Assembly (NCBI GenBank): GCA_964439625.1
Contig: CAYTPI010000001.1
Span: forward strand, 248,001-312,000
Direction: 5' to 3'
From: CAYTPI01 sp964439625
GTDB lineage: Bacteria > Chloroflexota > Anaerolineae > Aggregatilineales > UBA3940
Length of the DNA: 64,000 bases
The translations under genes and the position numbers were made by a program. Below are positions 8,996 through 17,750 of the stretch, in pieces. Position 1 is the stretch's first letter, and every line of letters starts with the position of its first letter. The notes beneath the pieces were generated by a model. It was not told the DNA's origin and did no database searches. It saw nothing but the letters and a program-made list of their open reading frames with translations.

Positions 8996-10162
8996 TTAGA
9001 TGTCTCGCACGGGTTCCCATGCTTCGCTCTCCCAAGAACGCATGACGGCATCATGCACTTTAGCGAAAGCATACGCAGACTTGAAGCTGGGTTCAAGTTG
9101 TTGACCACTTGCAATGGATTTCAGAAAGTTATGCGCCTCAATGACTTTGAGGTCGTCGTAGCTCATACTAATCGCGGGGCCGGGCTGGAAGACGTCAAAG
9201 TAGGGCATATCCGAATTAGCCAGAATGTGCACAAAGCCATCGCGTTCTGGCGTCCCATCTGGGAGGTATACATCAAGCTCATTCATCGTTTCTAAGTTCC
9301 ACTTGACGGCACCCTTTGTCCCATAGATTTCGAAACGATATTCAACCTTAGGGCCCATTGTTGTTCGGCTAAGTTCGAGTGTACCGCGGGCGCCGTTCTC
9401 AAACTCAACCAGCGTTCCGACGTAATCCTCTGTTGTAACAGGCCCTTTGGGGTCGTCCGGGTGGCCCACGGAAAAGTGTGTGCCGCGCCCAGGTACCGGT
9501 ATAGGGCGCTCTTTGATCGTCGTCTCTTTGGTGCTAAAGGCCCGTTTCATTGGCCCAGCCAGGTAGTAAGCCATATCTGCGACATGCGGCATCAAATCAC
9601 CGAGGGCACCAGTACCTGCTTTTTCCTTCTCGAAGCGCCAACTTAACTGACCCAATAGATCGCTGGCGTACATCGCGTAAAAACGACCATAGTAGTTGAC
9701 GATATCGCCCAGTTTCCCCTCATCAATGAGCTGTTTGGTATACTGTACCGCTGGCACCCAGCGATAGTTGAGGCCGGTAGCCGTCATCACACCAGCTTGC
9801 TGGGCGGCTTTATAAACTGCGGCGACGTCTTCCGGCAGAAGGCCAACGGGTTTCTCGCACATCACATGTTTGCCTGCCTCAATCGCAGCCAGTGACATTT
9901 CACGGTGTAAGAAGTTTGGTGAGGTCACCACGACGACGTCAACATCGGGGTGGTTGATGATGTCTTTCCAGTTGGTGGTAGCTTCATCGAAGCCATAGCG
10001 TTCTTTCGCACGCTGTACGCGCTCTTGAACGTTGTCGGAGCAGATCAATAAATGTGGGCGGAAGTCAGCTTGATAGAATTTGTCTCGAATGGCGTTGTAC
10101 GAGCGGCTGTGGAGCGTGCCCATCCAGCCCATACCAATAATGCCAACATTGATAATTTGCAT
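8996..10162 (-). CDS. Gfo/Idh/MocA-family oxidoreductase (inositol-related)
   Basis: A 388-residue NAD(P)-dependent dehydrogenase with a Rossmann motif at the N-terminus (GIIGMGWMG, residues 8-16), EKP at about residue 101-103 and a C-terminal domain with GALGDLMPHVADMAYYLAG, where the D/H pair is expected. It is the first gene of the iolC-iolB-iolJ operon. It differs clearly from IolG at 1518 (longer, different C-terminal region) and probably oxidises another inositol isomer or inositol derivative, as IolX, IolW and related enzymes do in other bacteria. The exact substrate cannot be told from sequence. Confidence 0.75.
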   Translation of the reverse strand: MQIINVGIIGMGWMGTLHSRSYNAIRDKFYQADFRPHLLICSDNVQERVQRAKERYGFDEATTNWKDIINHPDVDVVVVTSPNFLHREMSLAAIEAGKHVMCEKPVGLLPEDVAAVYKAAQQAGVMTATGLNYRWVPAVQYTKQLIDEGKLGDIVNYYGRFYAMYASDLLGQLSWRFEKEKAGTGALGDLMPHVADMAYYLAGPMKRAFSTKETTIKERPIPVPGRGTHFSVGHPDDPKGPVTTEDYVGTLVEFENGARGTLELSRTTMGPKVEYRFEIYGTKGAVKWNLETMNELDVYLPDGTPERDGFVHILANSDMPYFDVFQPGPAISMSYDDLKVIEAHNFLKSIASGQQLEPSFKSAYAFAKVHDAVMRSWESEAWEPVRDI

Positions 10163-10420
10163 AGTATATCCTCGATGTCATAATGATAAATACGCGCTTC
10201 AATAGCGCGCGCTGGAGAGCAGTATGAGCCCAGCAGCGTAAGCTACTGTTTGGCTAATTGCCTGTGTATCGAAGAGTTGTTGAAGTTTTGCCAACACACT
10301 AAATAGTACCGTAAGCTTAGACCTCTTTACAACGTGAGCTTTCTGGGCCTTGCTAATATTTTTAATGCCTACGTGATCATAGGGTGGCGCTTGCTCCGTC
10401 GGCTTTGCCCTCACAAAAAC
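10163..10420. other. Intergenic stretch with no supported gene
   Basis: This is the 5' region of the - strand inositol operon. It holds a short GC hairpin (CGCGC at 10193-10197 pairing with GCGCG at 10205-10209), about 30 bases before the operon's first ATG. A 71-codon - strand frame (10199-10414) begins at GTG in the trailer of the neighbouring terminator and has no ribosome site or family resemblance, so no gene is called. Confidence 0.5.
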
Positions 10421-10440
10421 GACCTGCTCAGCAGCAGGTC
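10421..10440 (-). terminator. Rho-independent terminator after the small - strand gene
   Basis: GACCTGCT (10421-10428) pairs with AGCAGGTC (10433-10440) around a 4-base loop. On the - strand the stem is followed by GTTTTTGTG. It lies 45 bases after the stop of the small protein gene at 10485-10655. Confidence 0.75.
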
Positions 10441-10484
10441 AGAAAAATCGTTAAGGTCAGATAATTTGTGTCAAGGCCAGTAAT

Positions 10485-10655
10485 CTAGAGATCGAATCCT
10501 AGCTTCTGCTCCTGCTTCGATCTGTTGAGCTCCTTTGGTGACTGTTTTTGCCCCTGCGCCTGCCGCTCCTTTGACAAATCAAACGGAGTTTGCCCACTAT
10601 TCTGTTGAATGTCTGCATTTGTCACCCCAAACGGCTTTGGCTTTCCTGACTTCAT
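10485..10655 (-). CDS. Small hydrophilic protein, function unknown
   Basis: A 56-residue protein very rich in Gln, Lys and Ser, with no hydrophobic segment and no cysteine; it opens with MKSGKPKPFG. The chosen ATG at 10655 has AAAGGAG 9 bases upstream, far better than the in-frame starts 12 codons earlier. A clear terminator follows, so it appears to be a monocistronic expressed gene. The composition resembles small DNA- or stress-associated proteins (spore SASP-like proteins have a similar look), but I see no decisive motif and assign no function. Confidence 0.55.
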   Translation of the reverse strand: MKSGKPKPFGVTNADIQQNSGQTPFDLSKERQAQGQKQSPKELNRSKQEQKLGFDL

Positions 10656-10837
10656 GCTAATATGCTCCTTTGTATCCTCTAACAACATCATTACATATTA
10701 AGATAGCACCCACTTCAATCGCTGTTGATGCTAGACTATCAAATTAATCAAACACTTGGATTCATATTTAGGATAAGTTACCCTATACACATACTCATGT
10801 CAATTGACTCACCACATCCACAGTAGAAGGCAGAGCA

Positions 10838-11311
10838 ATGATCAGAGAAATTACGCCGGATGACGTTGATGCTGTCGTTCAGCTTATGGTTGAAGCTGGG
10901 CAGGTCTCTCCTGATGCGCCTCAAGTCGTCATCAGTCTGTTAGATGAATACTTTAACGTTAACAAAGATGTGAGACACCGCGCTTTCATCGACTTTGAGG
11001 GTGATCAAGCCGTAGGGTTTAGTTACGTCTACCCCGATAAAGCCTCACCGCGTGTCTGGGTAATTGCGACGTTGGTGGTACCAAACGATACGCCAGAGGC
11101 GGACTATTGGAAGCGAATGGTTATCTTCCTTGAGAATTATCTCAAAGAGAACAACCAACGCATGCTCCTGACGGAGCTCTCAGGGTTGCCCAAATACGAA
11201 GTAGAACGTAACTTCTACCAGTGGGCAGGCTTTGAGGAAGAAGCGCGCATTCGTGACTTCTACAAAGCCGGAAACGATAAAGTAATACTGCGCAAAGTAG
11301 TTGCACAGTAA
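10838..11311 (+). CDS. GNAT-type acetyltransferase-like protein
   Basis: A 157-residue protein that begins like GNAT enzymes (MIREITPDDVDAVVQLM) and carries a central strand followed by the expected acetyl-CoA region (RVWVIATLVVPNDTPEADYWKRM), ending with a strand pair around NFYQWAGFEEEARI. The usual Q/RxxGxG/A loop is weak, so acetyl-CoA binding is likely but not certain. ATG is used after a modest purine-rich site. It is monocistronic, with a terminator at 11352-11377. Confidence 0.65.
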   Translation: MIREITPDDVDAVVQLMVEAGQVSPDAPQVVISLLDEYFNVNKDVRHRAFIDFEGDQAVGFSYVYPDKASPRVWVIATLVVPNDTPEADYWKRMVIFLENYLKENNQRMLLTELSGLPKYEVERNFYQWAGFEEEARIRDFYKAGNDKVILRKVVAQ

Positions 11312-11351
11312 CCCAGCCAGATATTGAGAAACAGATCCGAATAAGTAAACG

Positions 11352-11377
11352 CCCGAGCTTAATAACTCGGGTTTTTT
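11352..11377. terminator. Bidirectional rho-independent terminator
   Basis: CCCGAG (11352-11357) pairs with CTCGGG (11366-11371) and is followed by six T residues. It separates the convergent acetyltransferase gene (+) and the tungstate ABC ATPase gene (-). Confidence 0.85.
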
Positions 11378-11379
11378 GT

Positions 11380-12132
11380 TTAATAGATCAACTCGCCTGA
11401 TGTAAAGGCCCGCGTCCGCTGGTCTTGTGGTTCGTTAAAGAAGCAGTCCGTCGAGGCGACTTCCACCAGAGCACCATCCCAGATCAGCGCAACACGGTCA
11501 GCGAGGCGCTTGGCTTGGAAGATGTTGTGGGTCGCCATAATGATCGTCGTCCCATTGCGCGCTTTTTCCTCTGCCAGCAGACCTTCGATCATTCGGATGT
11601 TGTGTGGGTCGAGGTTGGAGGTTGGTTCGTCCAGCAGCAGAACATCCGGCTTCAGCACCAAAGCGCGTGCAATCGATGCGCGTTGCAATTCACCACCACT
11701 GAGGGTCCGCGGTCGGCAGTCTGCGACGTGCGCTAACCCTACCTGCTCGATGGTCTCTTGTACCCGCTCTTCGACGTTGGCTGCACCACGCAACTTTAGA
11801 GCGTGGGCGATGTTAGCACGCACTGTGATCGACATCAACACAGGGCGCTGGAACACCATCGCAAGGCGCCGTTTTTGTTCGAGGTTGGCTGTGCCGTGCT
11901 CAATCTCTCCGTCGTTCAGGCGCAGGGTGACGCGTCCTGCTGAGGGTTTTTCTAGCAGAGCCAACAGCCGCAGTAAGGTGCTCTTACCGGCACCACTCGG
12001 CCCGACGAGGACGAGCGTTTCAGCGCACATCACCTCCAACTGCTTAATCGAGAGCACACAACGCTGCCCATACTGAACATGAACATTTTGCATGTAGTAC
12101 AGTGGTGTATGTGCTTGTGCCCTGATCATCAT
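11380..12132 (-). CDS. tupC: Tungstate/molybdate-type ABC transporter ATP-binding protein
   Basis: A 250-residue ABC ATPase with Walker A GPSGAGKST (residues 44-52), Q-loop VFQRP, signature LSGGE and Walker B VLLLDEP. It is the last gene of a moaA-tupA-tupB-tupC operon. Its ATG overlaps the TGA of the permease gene (ATGA), so it should be translationally coupled. The short length without a C-terminal TOBE extension fits TupC/WtpC-like ATPases rather than ModC. Substrate is taken from the binding protein. Confidence 0.85.
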   Translation of the reverse strand: MMIRAQAHTPLYYMQNVHVQYGQRCVLSIKQLEVMCAETLVLVGPSGAGKSTLLRLLALLEKPSAGRVTLRLNDGEIEHGTANLEQKRRLAMVFQRPVLMSITVRANIAHALKLRGAANVEERVQETIEQVGLAHVADCRPRTLSGGELQRASIARALVLKPDVLLLDEPTSNLDPHNIRMIEGLLAEEKARNGTTIIMATHNIFQAKRLADRVALIWDGALVEVASTDCFFNEPQDQRTRAFTSGELIY

Positions 12133-12842
12133 TTGTGTGGTGACAACCCTTGCTGCATATACCGTTGAAAAGAAACAATCAAGAGGTTAGCAATAAACGA
12201 AAGCGTCAACAAAATAATGCCGAGCGCAATAGCTACGTCGAAGTTGCCTCGGCGCGTTTCTAAGACGATTGCCGTCGTTAGCACGCGAGTCTTGCCCTCG
12301 ATGTTGCCCCCTACCAGCATAACAGCCCCGACTTCAGAAATAATTGAACCAAAGCCAGCTACTAGGCCGACAATCACACCGAAACGTGCTTCGTAAATGG
12401 TTGCCAACGCTGATTGGAAGCGAGTGGCACCAAGAGCCTCGAGCTGCGTCCGTAAATCGGAGTCAACGCTTAGCACACTGCTCAATGTGACGCCGATGAT
12501 CAGTGGGGTGGCGATAATGACTTGTGCCACGATCATGGCGGGTACTGTAAACAACCAATCCAGATTGCCGAACGGACCTTGGCGCGAGAGCATCAGGTAG
12601 ACAGCCAAGCCCACCACAACGGGTGGCAGCCCCATCCCTGTATAAATTAAAGCGGTGATGAAGCGTTTACCCGAAATGCTCGACAGGGCAAACCAAGCAC
12701 CAATGGGGACGCCCATAACCGCACTGATGCTCAATGCGCTCACCGTCACCTGCAGCGACCGCCCGACGATTTCTCGGACAGTTGGGTCTAAGGTGAGGAT
12801 TAGCTTAAAGGCTTCGATTAGCCCTTCAAAAATAGTTGCCAC
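12129..12842 (-). CDS. tupB: Tungstate-type ABC transporter permease
   Basis: A 237-residue inner-membrane permease with about five or six hydrophobic helices and the EAA-type cytoplasmic loop (EALGATRFQSALATI). The sequence AVYLMLSRQGPFGNLDWLF is typical of TupB. It lies 12 bases downstream of the binding protein gene and overlaps tupC by four bases. Together they would import tungstate (or molybdate) across the membrane. Confidence 0.87.
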   Translation of the reverse strand: MATIFEGLIEAFKLILTLDPTVREIVGRSLQVTVSALSISAVMGVPIGAWFALSSISGKRFITALIYTGMGLPPVVVGLAVYLMLSRQGPFGNLDWLFTVPAMIVAQVIIATPLIIGVTLSSVLSVDSDLRTQLEALGATRFQSALATIYEARFGVIVGLVAGFGSIISEVGAVMLVGGNIEGKTRVLTTAIVLETRRGNFDVAIALGIILLTLSFIANLLIVSFQRYMQQGLSPHK

Positions 12843-12854
12843 AAGTGCTAATTT

Positions 12855-13715
12855 CTACTGAGCATCTCGGTAGGCTTGTGAGTTTGGGAAGAACAACTGC
12901 TGCCCTTCAACCGTATATGCAGCTATCATGTCTTGCGTCTCAACAGAAGTCAACCACACGACGAACTGTTCTGCCAGTTTCACGTTAACATCTGGGTGCT
13001 GCTCCGGATTCACTGGAATCACACTGTATGGGTTTGCGAGCAGCGCATCGCCTTCGGTCAAGACTGTTAACGACAACCCTTCTGCAGAACGGGCAATATA
13101 CGTACCGCGATCTGTCAAGGTATAGGCTTGTTCCTCATCCGCAATAGTCAATACTGCCCCCATGCCCTGCCCCGCAATGATGTACCAGTCACCTTTTGGG
13201 TCAATCGCAGCCGCTTCCCATAGGCTAAGTTCCGTGATGTGAGTTCCGCTGTCGTCCCCCCGTGAAACAAAGCTGGCCTTTGTCTCAGCGATCTGCGTGA
13301 GGGCTTGGGTCGCAACGGTTAGCCCTGCAATCCCAGCCGGGTCACTCTCTGGCCCAACGATCACAAAATCATTGAACATCACATCAAAGCGGGCGGTGCC
13401 GTATCCTTCCTCAACAAAGATGTCCTCACGAGTAGGGGCATGGACGAGCAGCACATCTGCATCGCCATTTGCGCCCAATTCGAGGGCCTGCCCTGTGCCA
13501 ACGGCGACAACATCAACCGTAGCATCGAATTGTGTTTCAAAGTCTGGGATGATCGCCCCTAACAGGCCAGAGTCATCTGGACTTGTCGTTGTTGCCAGAG
13601 TCAGCCGCTGGCTTTCTACTGCTTGCTCCATGGTCAAGCATCCTGTTAGTAATAATAGTAGTGCGACTATCCCAAGCAGTGCATAACGCTTGAATATGTT
13701 CTCTTCTTTACCCAC
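12855..13715 (-). CDS. tupA: Tungstate-binding lipoprotein of ABC transporter
   Basis: A 286-residue extracytoplasmic binding protein. It has a signal sequence ending in the lipobox LTGC, then TTTSPDDSGLL and RGDDSGTH, both hallmarks of TupA-type oxyanion binders. The start is chosen at GTG 13715, which overlaps the moaA stop by 8 bases. The frame is open further back, but that part lies wholly inside moaA and encodes no signal peptide. AAGAAGAG lies downstream of the GTG, so a non-standard start closer to the signal peptide cannot be excluded. TupA proteins usually prefer tungstate over molybdate. Confidence 0.88.
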   Translation of the reverse strand: MGKEENIFKRYALLGIVALLLLLTGCLTMEQAVESQRLTLATTTSPDDSGLLGAIIPDFETQFDATVDVVAVGTGQALELGANGDADVLLVHAPTREDIFVEEGYGTARFDVMFNDFVIVGPESDPAGIAGLTVATQALTQIAETKASFVSRGDDSGTHITELSLWEAAAIDPKGDWYIIAGQGMGAVLTIADEEQAYTLTDRGTYIARSAEGLSLTVLTEGDALLANPYSVIPVNPEQHPDVNVKLAEQFVVWLTSVETQDMIAAYTVEGQQLFFPNSQAYRDAQ

Positions 13716-14712
13716 CGATGTAATACATTTCGACCTTTTCACGTGGCTTGGTCGTTGCTGAACGTTCTTCACTGTAGCGGTCTGTGCGCTTCTTCCACAT
13801 ACCACCGATGATCGCCAGCAGTTCTTCATCTGACGCGCCTGCACGCAGCGGTGTTTTGATGTCCGTTCCTTTATTGGCAAACAAACACGTAAACATCTCA
13901 CCTTCCGGGGAAAGCCGCATACGGCTGCATGCGCCGCAGAATGGCTTGGTAACCGAAGCAATCACCCCGATTTCGCCAGCACCATCCTTGAAGCGATAGC
14001 GTAGGGCTGTTTCTGCTTGGTAGTTGCGCTTGATTGGCTCCAATGGAAGCCGCCTATTGATGCGCGCTACGATTTCTTCTGCTGGCACCACGTCATCCAG
14101 CCGCCAGCCATTCATCGTGCCGACGTCCATGTACTCAATAAAGCGTGGGATGTAACCACGATCTTTGCAAAACGCAGCGAGATCAACGATTGTATGCTCG
14201 TTCACGTTCCGTTGGACGACGGTATTCACTTTAATCGGCGTGAGGCCAGCCGCCTCTGCTGCCTCTAGTCCGCGCAGCACGTCCGCGACGGTCCCCTTGC
14301 CACCGTTCATGTGTTGAAACACTGCCTCGTCCAAGCTGTCAAGGCTGACGGTAATGCGCTGGAGGCCCGCATCAGCAATCTGCTGTGCCTTCTTTTCTAA
14401 TAACACAGCATTGGTGGTCATGGCGATATCTTCGACGCCGTCGATCTCTGCCAACAAGGCGATCAGCTTCTCAATGTCTTGCCGAACCAGTGGCTCACCA
14501 CCAGTCAGCCGGAGCTTGACCGCCCCTGACTGCACGATTAAGCGGGTGACTCGCGCAATCTCCTCATACGACAACAACTTCTGCCGCGACAAGAATTCAA
14601 AGCGCTCATGAAATATTTCCGCGGGCATACAGTAGGTACAGCGAAAGTTGCAGCGATCCGTCACAGATATGCGTAAGTCCCGCAAAGGGCGACTATATTG
14701 GTCTTTTATCAT
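13708..14712 (-). CDS. moaA: GTP 3',8-cyclase
   Basis: A radical SAM enzyme that, with MoaC, turns GTP into cyclic pyranopterin monophosphate, the first step in molybdenum/tungsten cofactor synthesis. The SAM cluster motif is C21-x3-C25-x2-C28; the second cluster uses the C-terminal CGACSRMRLSPEG...FTC cysteines. The protein (334 residues) ends in the functionally important Gly-Gly. It is the first gene of the operon with tupABC, linking pterin synthesis to metal uptake. No other cofactor genes (moaC, moaE, mogA) are in the window. Confidence 0.96.
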   Translation of the reverse strand: MIKDQYSRPLRDLRISVTDRCNFRCTYCMPAEIFHERFEFLSRQKLLSYEEIARVTRLIVQSGAVKLRLTGGEPLVRQDIEKLIALLAEIDGVEDIAMTTNAVLLEKKAQQIADAGLQRITVSLDSLDEAVFQHMNGGKGTVADVLRGLEAAEAAGLTPIKVNTVVQRNVNEHTIVDLAAFCKDRGYIPRFIEYMDVGTMNGWRLDDVVPAEEIVARINRRLPLEPIKRNYQAETALRYRFKDGAGEIGVIASVTKPFCGACSRMRLSPEGEMFTCLFANKGTDIKTPLRAGASDEELLAIIGGMWKKRTDRYSEERSATTKPREKVEMYYIGG

Positions 14713-14851
14713 GTATGTTCAACTGTTTTCTATGGGATGCAACCCATCTATTCCTCTTCGTTATGACACACTTAGTCCTGTATTTGAGCAGTTACGCGCA
14801 TCCCAGATCCGCGCTGACGGTTCATGAAGGTAACACGCGTAAGGTCGGTCA

Positions 14852-15048
14852 TTAATGGATGAAATGCCTAAAGAGTTGCTGGGGACGGACGATTAGGCCT
14901 TGTTCGCGCTCAGCAACCGTGATCACATTGACGGGTGCATCAAGTAGGCGCCACTTTATGTAGGGTAAGTTATTGACCCCACGTTTGCGCGGGTCAGTGG
15001 GTAGCCAGAGTAGTGACGTGCCAAATAATCTGCCAATAAATCCAGCAT
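14852..15048 (-). pseudogene. Possible decayed gene with frameshift
   Basis: Two adjoining - strand frames read like protein. The first begins at ATG 15048 and runs about 30 codons (MLDLLADYLARHY, then LTRAN); the second, in a different frame, continues with NNLPYIKWRLLDAPVNVI and ends at a TAA at 14852-14854. They could be joined by a one-base slip in the GGGG tract near the middle. No family was recognised and each piece alone is below what I would call a gene. The rest of 14713-15058 holds only the moaA 5' region with a small hairpin (ATGGG pairing with CCCAT). Confidence 0.3.
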
Positions 15049-15058
15049 CGGGTCATGG

Positions 15059-15268
15059 CTACCAATTCCAGAGGGTATAGATCGCAATACCTAAACCAAG
15101 CATAACTATAATCGTCCCAACGATCAACGGAAGCACAACATCGAGCGGATCGACCTGCTCGAGATAGGAGCGTTGCGGTTCACTAGGATCAACATAGAGG
15201 GTTTGCGTTGACCCAATTGGGTAGTCAGTGCTGGTGTGCGTCGTCCAACTTACAGAAGCGTTGTTCAA
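15059..15268 (-). pseudogene. C-terminal piece of a DUF3592-like membrane protein
   Basis: A 69-residue frame from a TTG codon. It contains YPIGSTQTLYVDPSEPQRS, the conserved core of DUF3592 proteins, followed by one membrane helix (LPLIVGTIIVMLGLGIAIY). Full DUF3592 proteins are about 130-170 residues and have an N-terminal helix and an extra beta region; here an in-frame TGA lies three codons before the TTG and nothing matching is seen upstream. It is either a truncated remnant or a very short membrane protein. No good ribosome site precedes the TTG. Confidence 0.5.
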
Positions 15269-15360
15269 GCTGATTCATTGAAACTATATTTAACATGGTT
15301 TTTGGCGCATCTGAAATCTGGCTACAGCTTGAATATACTTATTTTGCATCGCTATAAACT

Positions 15361-17337
15361 TTACTTCTTAGGTGCCAGGCTGTCGGCAAACTGAATGAAT
15401 AAGTCTATCGTTTCTGGGTTGCGCATCGCGCCGCGGTTGACGACCGTTGCTGGGTCACCACCAAGTAACAATCTTTTCACAGGAATCTCCAGCTTCTTCC
15501 CACTCAATGTGTAAGGAATTTCTTTAACCGTATAGATATCGTCAGGGACATGGCGGGGCGATATTTCGTAGCGCAGTTTTTTCTTGATTGTAGCTCGCAG
15601 CTCGCTTGTAAGCTCGGCACCATCTCGCAGCACAATAAATAAAGGCATGTAAGAATCATCATTGGGGCCATCGAGGTCTACTACAAGTGCATCCATGATG
15701 TCATCGAGGGCTTCAACGCAACGATAAATCTCGCTGGTACCCATCCGCACGCCTTTGCGATTAATGGTTGAATCGGAGCGACCATAGATAATGCACCCGC
15801 CGTTTTTTGTGAACTTTATCCAATCACCGTGCCGCCAGATACCTGGGTACATCTCAAAGTAGCTACTTCGGTAGCGTACCATATTATCGTCGTTCCAAAA
15901 AAACAAAGGCATTGAAGGCATTGGCGCGCTAATGACCAGCTCGCCGACTTCACCAATGATTGGTGCGCCATCTGGGCCAAGGGCCTGTATTTTTGCGCCT
16001 AGAGACGGTCCTTGAATTTCGCCTGCATACACGGGCTTGATGCGGACACCACCGACAAATGCCGTACATAGGTCGGTACCACCACTGAGCGACTCGAGCG
16101 CTAGCGTATCGTTAATGTTTTCGTAAACCCATTGGAAGCCGTCGATTGTTAAGGGAGCACCTGTCGAGCCAACACCCCGAATCTTTGTCAAATTATAGGT
16201 AGCGTTTGGTTTGATGGCTGCTTTCCGACAAGCACTGATAAACGCTGGAGACGTTCCAAAATATGTGACACCGATCTGCTCTGCAAGCTGCCAGAGCACA
16301 TTGATAGTTGGATAAGCCGGCGAGCCATTGTACAGGAAGATTGAACAACCGGTTAGTAAGCACCCAACCATATAATTCCACATCATCCAGCCTGTGCTGG
16401 TATACCAAAAGAAGATATCCTTGGGTTTGAGATCGTTGTGGAAGGTTGCTGCCTTAAAATGTTCCAGTAGGCAGCCCCCATGCCCATGTACGATTGGCTT
16501 CGGCAGTCCGGTCGTCCCCGATGAGTACAGAATCCAAAGAGGATGATCAAACGGCACAGCCTCAAAGGTAAGTTCAAGCCCCTGATATGTTTCGATTAAC
16601 GCGTTCCAGTCGTCAGTGTTCTCAATGGGAGAGTGCGGAGCGCTCTTGATGACGATTATATGTTCCAAAGATGGAATGTCTTTGCGGAGAGTTTTAATTG
16701 TCTCTACACGAGAAAAGTTACGACCATTGTATTGGTACCCATCGGTGCAGATTAACACCTTGGGTTCGATTTGTTGAAAACGATCAAGAATGCTCTTAGA
16801 CCCAAAATCTGGTGCACAACTCGACCAAATAGCACCTAGCGATGACGTCGCGAGAAAACCAATGATCGCTTGGGGTGTATTAGGAAGGTATGCTGCAACT
16901 CGGTCACCCGGCTTAACACCCATATCAAGCAGTGCTTGCCGAATGGCGGCAGTGTGGTCTCGTAATGTGTCTGTACTCAGGTTAACTAATGGTTGATCTT
17001 CTTCTTTGTAGTAGATAGCTGGCTGATCTTTTGAAAGATGATGAAACACGTTCTCAGCGTAGTTGACCGTAGTTTCTGGGAACCATTTTGTCCCAGGCAT
17101 ATTCGGCTCTAGTAAAATATCTTCACTGCCGAGGTCACCTATAACACCACAGTAATCCCAGACAGACTCCCAAAAGTCACTGATTTGCGAAACAGACCAC
17201 CGCCAGAGTTCATCATAGGTATTGAACGACAAATTCTTATTCGCCGACAGCCAATGCATGAAATCTATCAGATTGGCTTGCTTGATAACCTCAGGTGATG
17301 GGCTCCATAGTAGGTCACCTTCCTTGATTTCTGGCAT
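15361..17337 (-). CDS. Acetoacetate-CoA ligase
   Basis: An ANL-superfamily enzyme (658 residues from the chosen ATG) that activates acetoacetate with ATP and CoA. It shows the adenylation signature LYSSGTTGLPKPIVHG, an N-terminal ACS-type extension with WSVSQISDFWESVWDY, and a C-terminal GKKLEIPVKRLL with the catalytic lysine. Acetoacetyl-CoA synthetases have this length and the phrase FFWYTSTGWMMWNY. The ATG at 17337 has AAGGA 7 bases upstream; an in-frame GTG 10 codons earlier lacks one. It feeds acetoacetate into acetyl-CoA or polyhydroxyalkanoate metabolism and appears monocistronic. Confidence 0.9.
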   Translation of the reverse strand: MPEIKEGDLLWSPSPEVIKQANLIDFMHWLSANKNLSFNTYDELWRWSVSQISDFWESVWDYCGVIGDLGSEDILLEPNMPGTKWFPETTVNYAENVFHHLSKDQPAIYYKEEDQPLVNLSTDTLRDHTAAIRQALLDMGVKPGDRVAAYLPNTPQAIIGFLATSSLGAIWSSCAPDFGSKSILDRFQQIEPKVLICTDGYQYNGRNFSRVETIKTLRKDIPSLEHIIVIKSAPHSPIENTDDWNALIETYQGLELTFEAVPFDHPLWILYSSGTTGLPKPIVHGHGGCLLEHFKAATFHNDLKPKDIFFWYTSTGWMMWNYMVGCLLTGCSIFLYNGSPAYPTINVLWQLAEQIGVTYFGTSPAFISACRKAAIKPNATYNLTKIRGVGSTGAPLTIDGFQWVYENINDTLALESLSGGTDLCTAFVGGVRIKPVYAGEIQGPSLGAKIQALGPDGAPIIGEVGELVISAPMPSMPLFFWNDDNMVRYRSSYFEMYPGIWRHGDWIKFTKNGGCIIYGRSDSTINRKGVRMGTSEIYRCVEALDDIMDALVVDLDGPNDDSYMPLFIVLRDGAELTSELRATIKKKLRYEISPRHVPDDIYTVKEIPYTLSGKKLEIPVKRLLLGGDPATVVNRGAMRNPETIDLFIQFADSLAPKK

Positions 17338-17605
17338 GGAATGTCCTTTCAATCGTATATAGCTCACCTATCATAAGAACCATACGCCATGGAAAGGAGC
17401 AACCCTATAATCCTGTGCTAAGTAGCGCTGTGATGTGCCGGGTCTCCTGGACAACTATTAGTTAGGTCGGTGTAAGGTATTCTGCGAGTGAGTCAGCATC
17501 AACAAGCGTCATCCATGGGTTCTGCTTGTTTGAGGTAACACCAGAGAGAAGTGATATTGACCAATCAGCTTGACCTACGCGAACGGCTTTATGCATCTCG
17601 TAATA

Positions 17606-17688
17606 TAGGGCGGGTGGGGGTCGAACCCACACTCCTGTTAAGGAAGCGGATTTTAAGTCCGCCGCGTCTGCCATTCCGCCACCGCCCC
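17606..17688 (-). tRNA. tRNA-Leu (anticodon TAA)
   Basis: The 83-base class II tRNA folds fully: acceptor GGGGCGG pairs with CCGCCCT (one G-U), D arm with AATGGCAGA, anticodon stem GCGGA/TCCGC around the loop CTTAAAA giving anticodon TAA, a short variable arm TTCCTTAACAGGA, and T arm GTGGG-TTCGACC-CCCAC. The discriminator base is A and CCA is not encoded. Confidence 0.97.
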
Positions 17689-17750
17689 ATGGGTAGCTTT
17701 GAAATTATAGCATTATTTTGTGCTGGCTCAACATCTGGCATGTGAACTAC

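Noticed and set aside
10199..10414. 71-codon frame on the - strand
   Set aside because: GTG start in a terminator trailer, no ribosome site, no recognisable domain.
13716..13961. N-terminal extension of the tungstate-binding protein
   Set aside because: It lies inside moaA, has no signal peptide and carries an unlikely cysteine/arginine-rich composition; the lipoprotein starts after it.
14713..14851. Molybdenum-cofactor riboswitch before moaA
   Set aside because: I could not match the conserved core of that riboswitch; only a small hairpin is present.
17462..17674. A 70-codon - strand frame reading MADAADLKSAS
   Set aside because: It is the well-known translation of the tRNA-Leu gene and its flank; the tRNA explains it.
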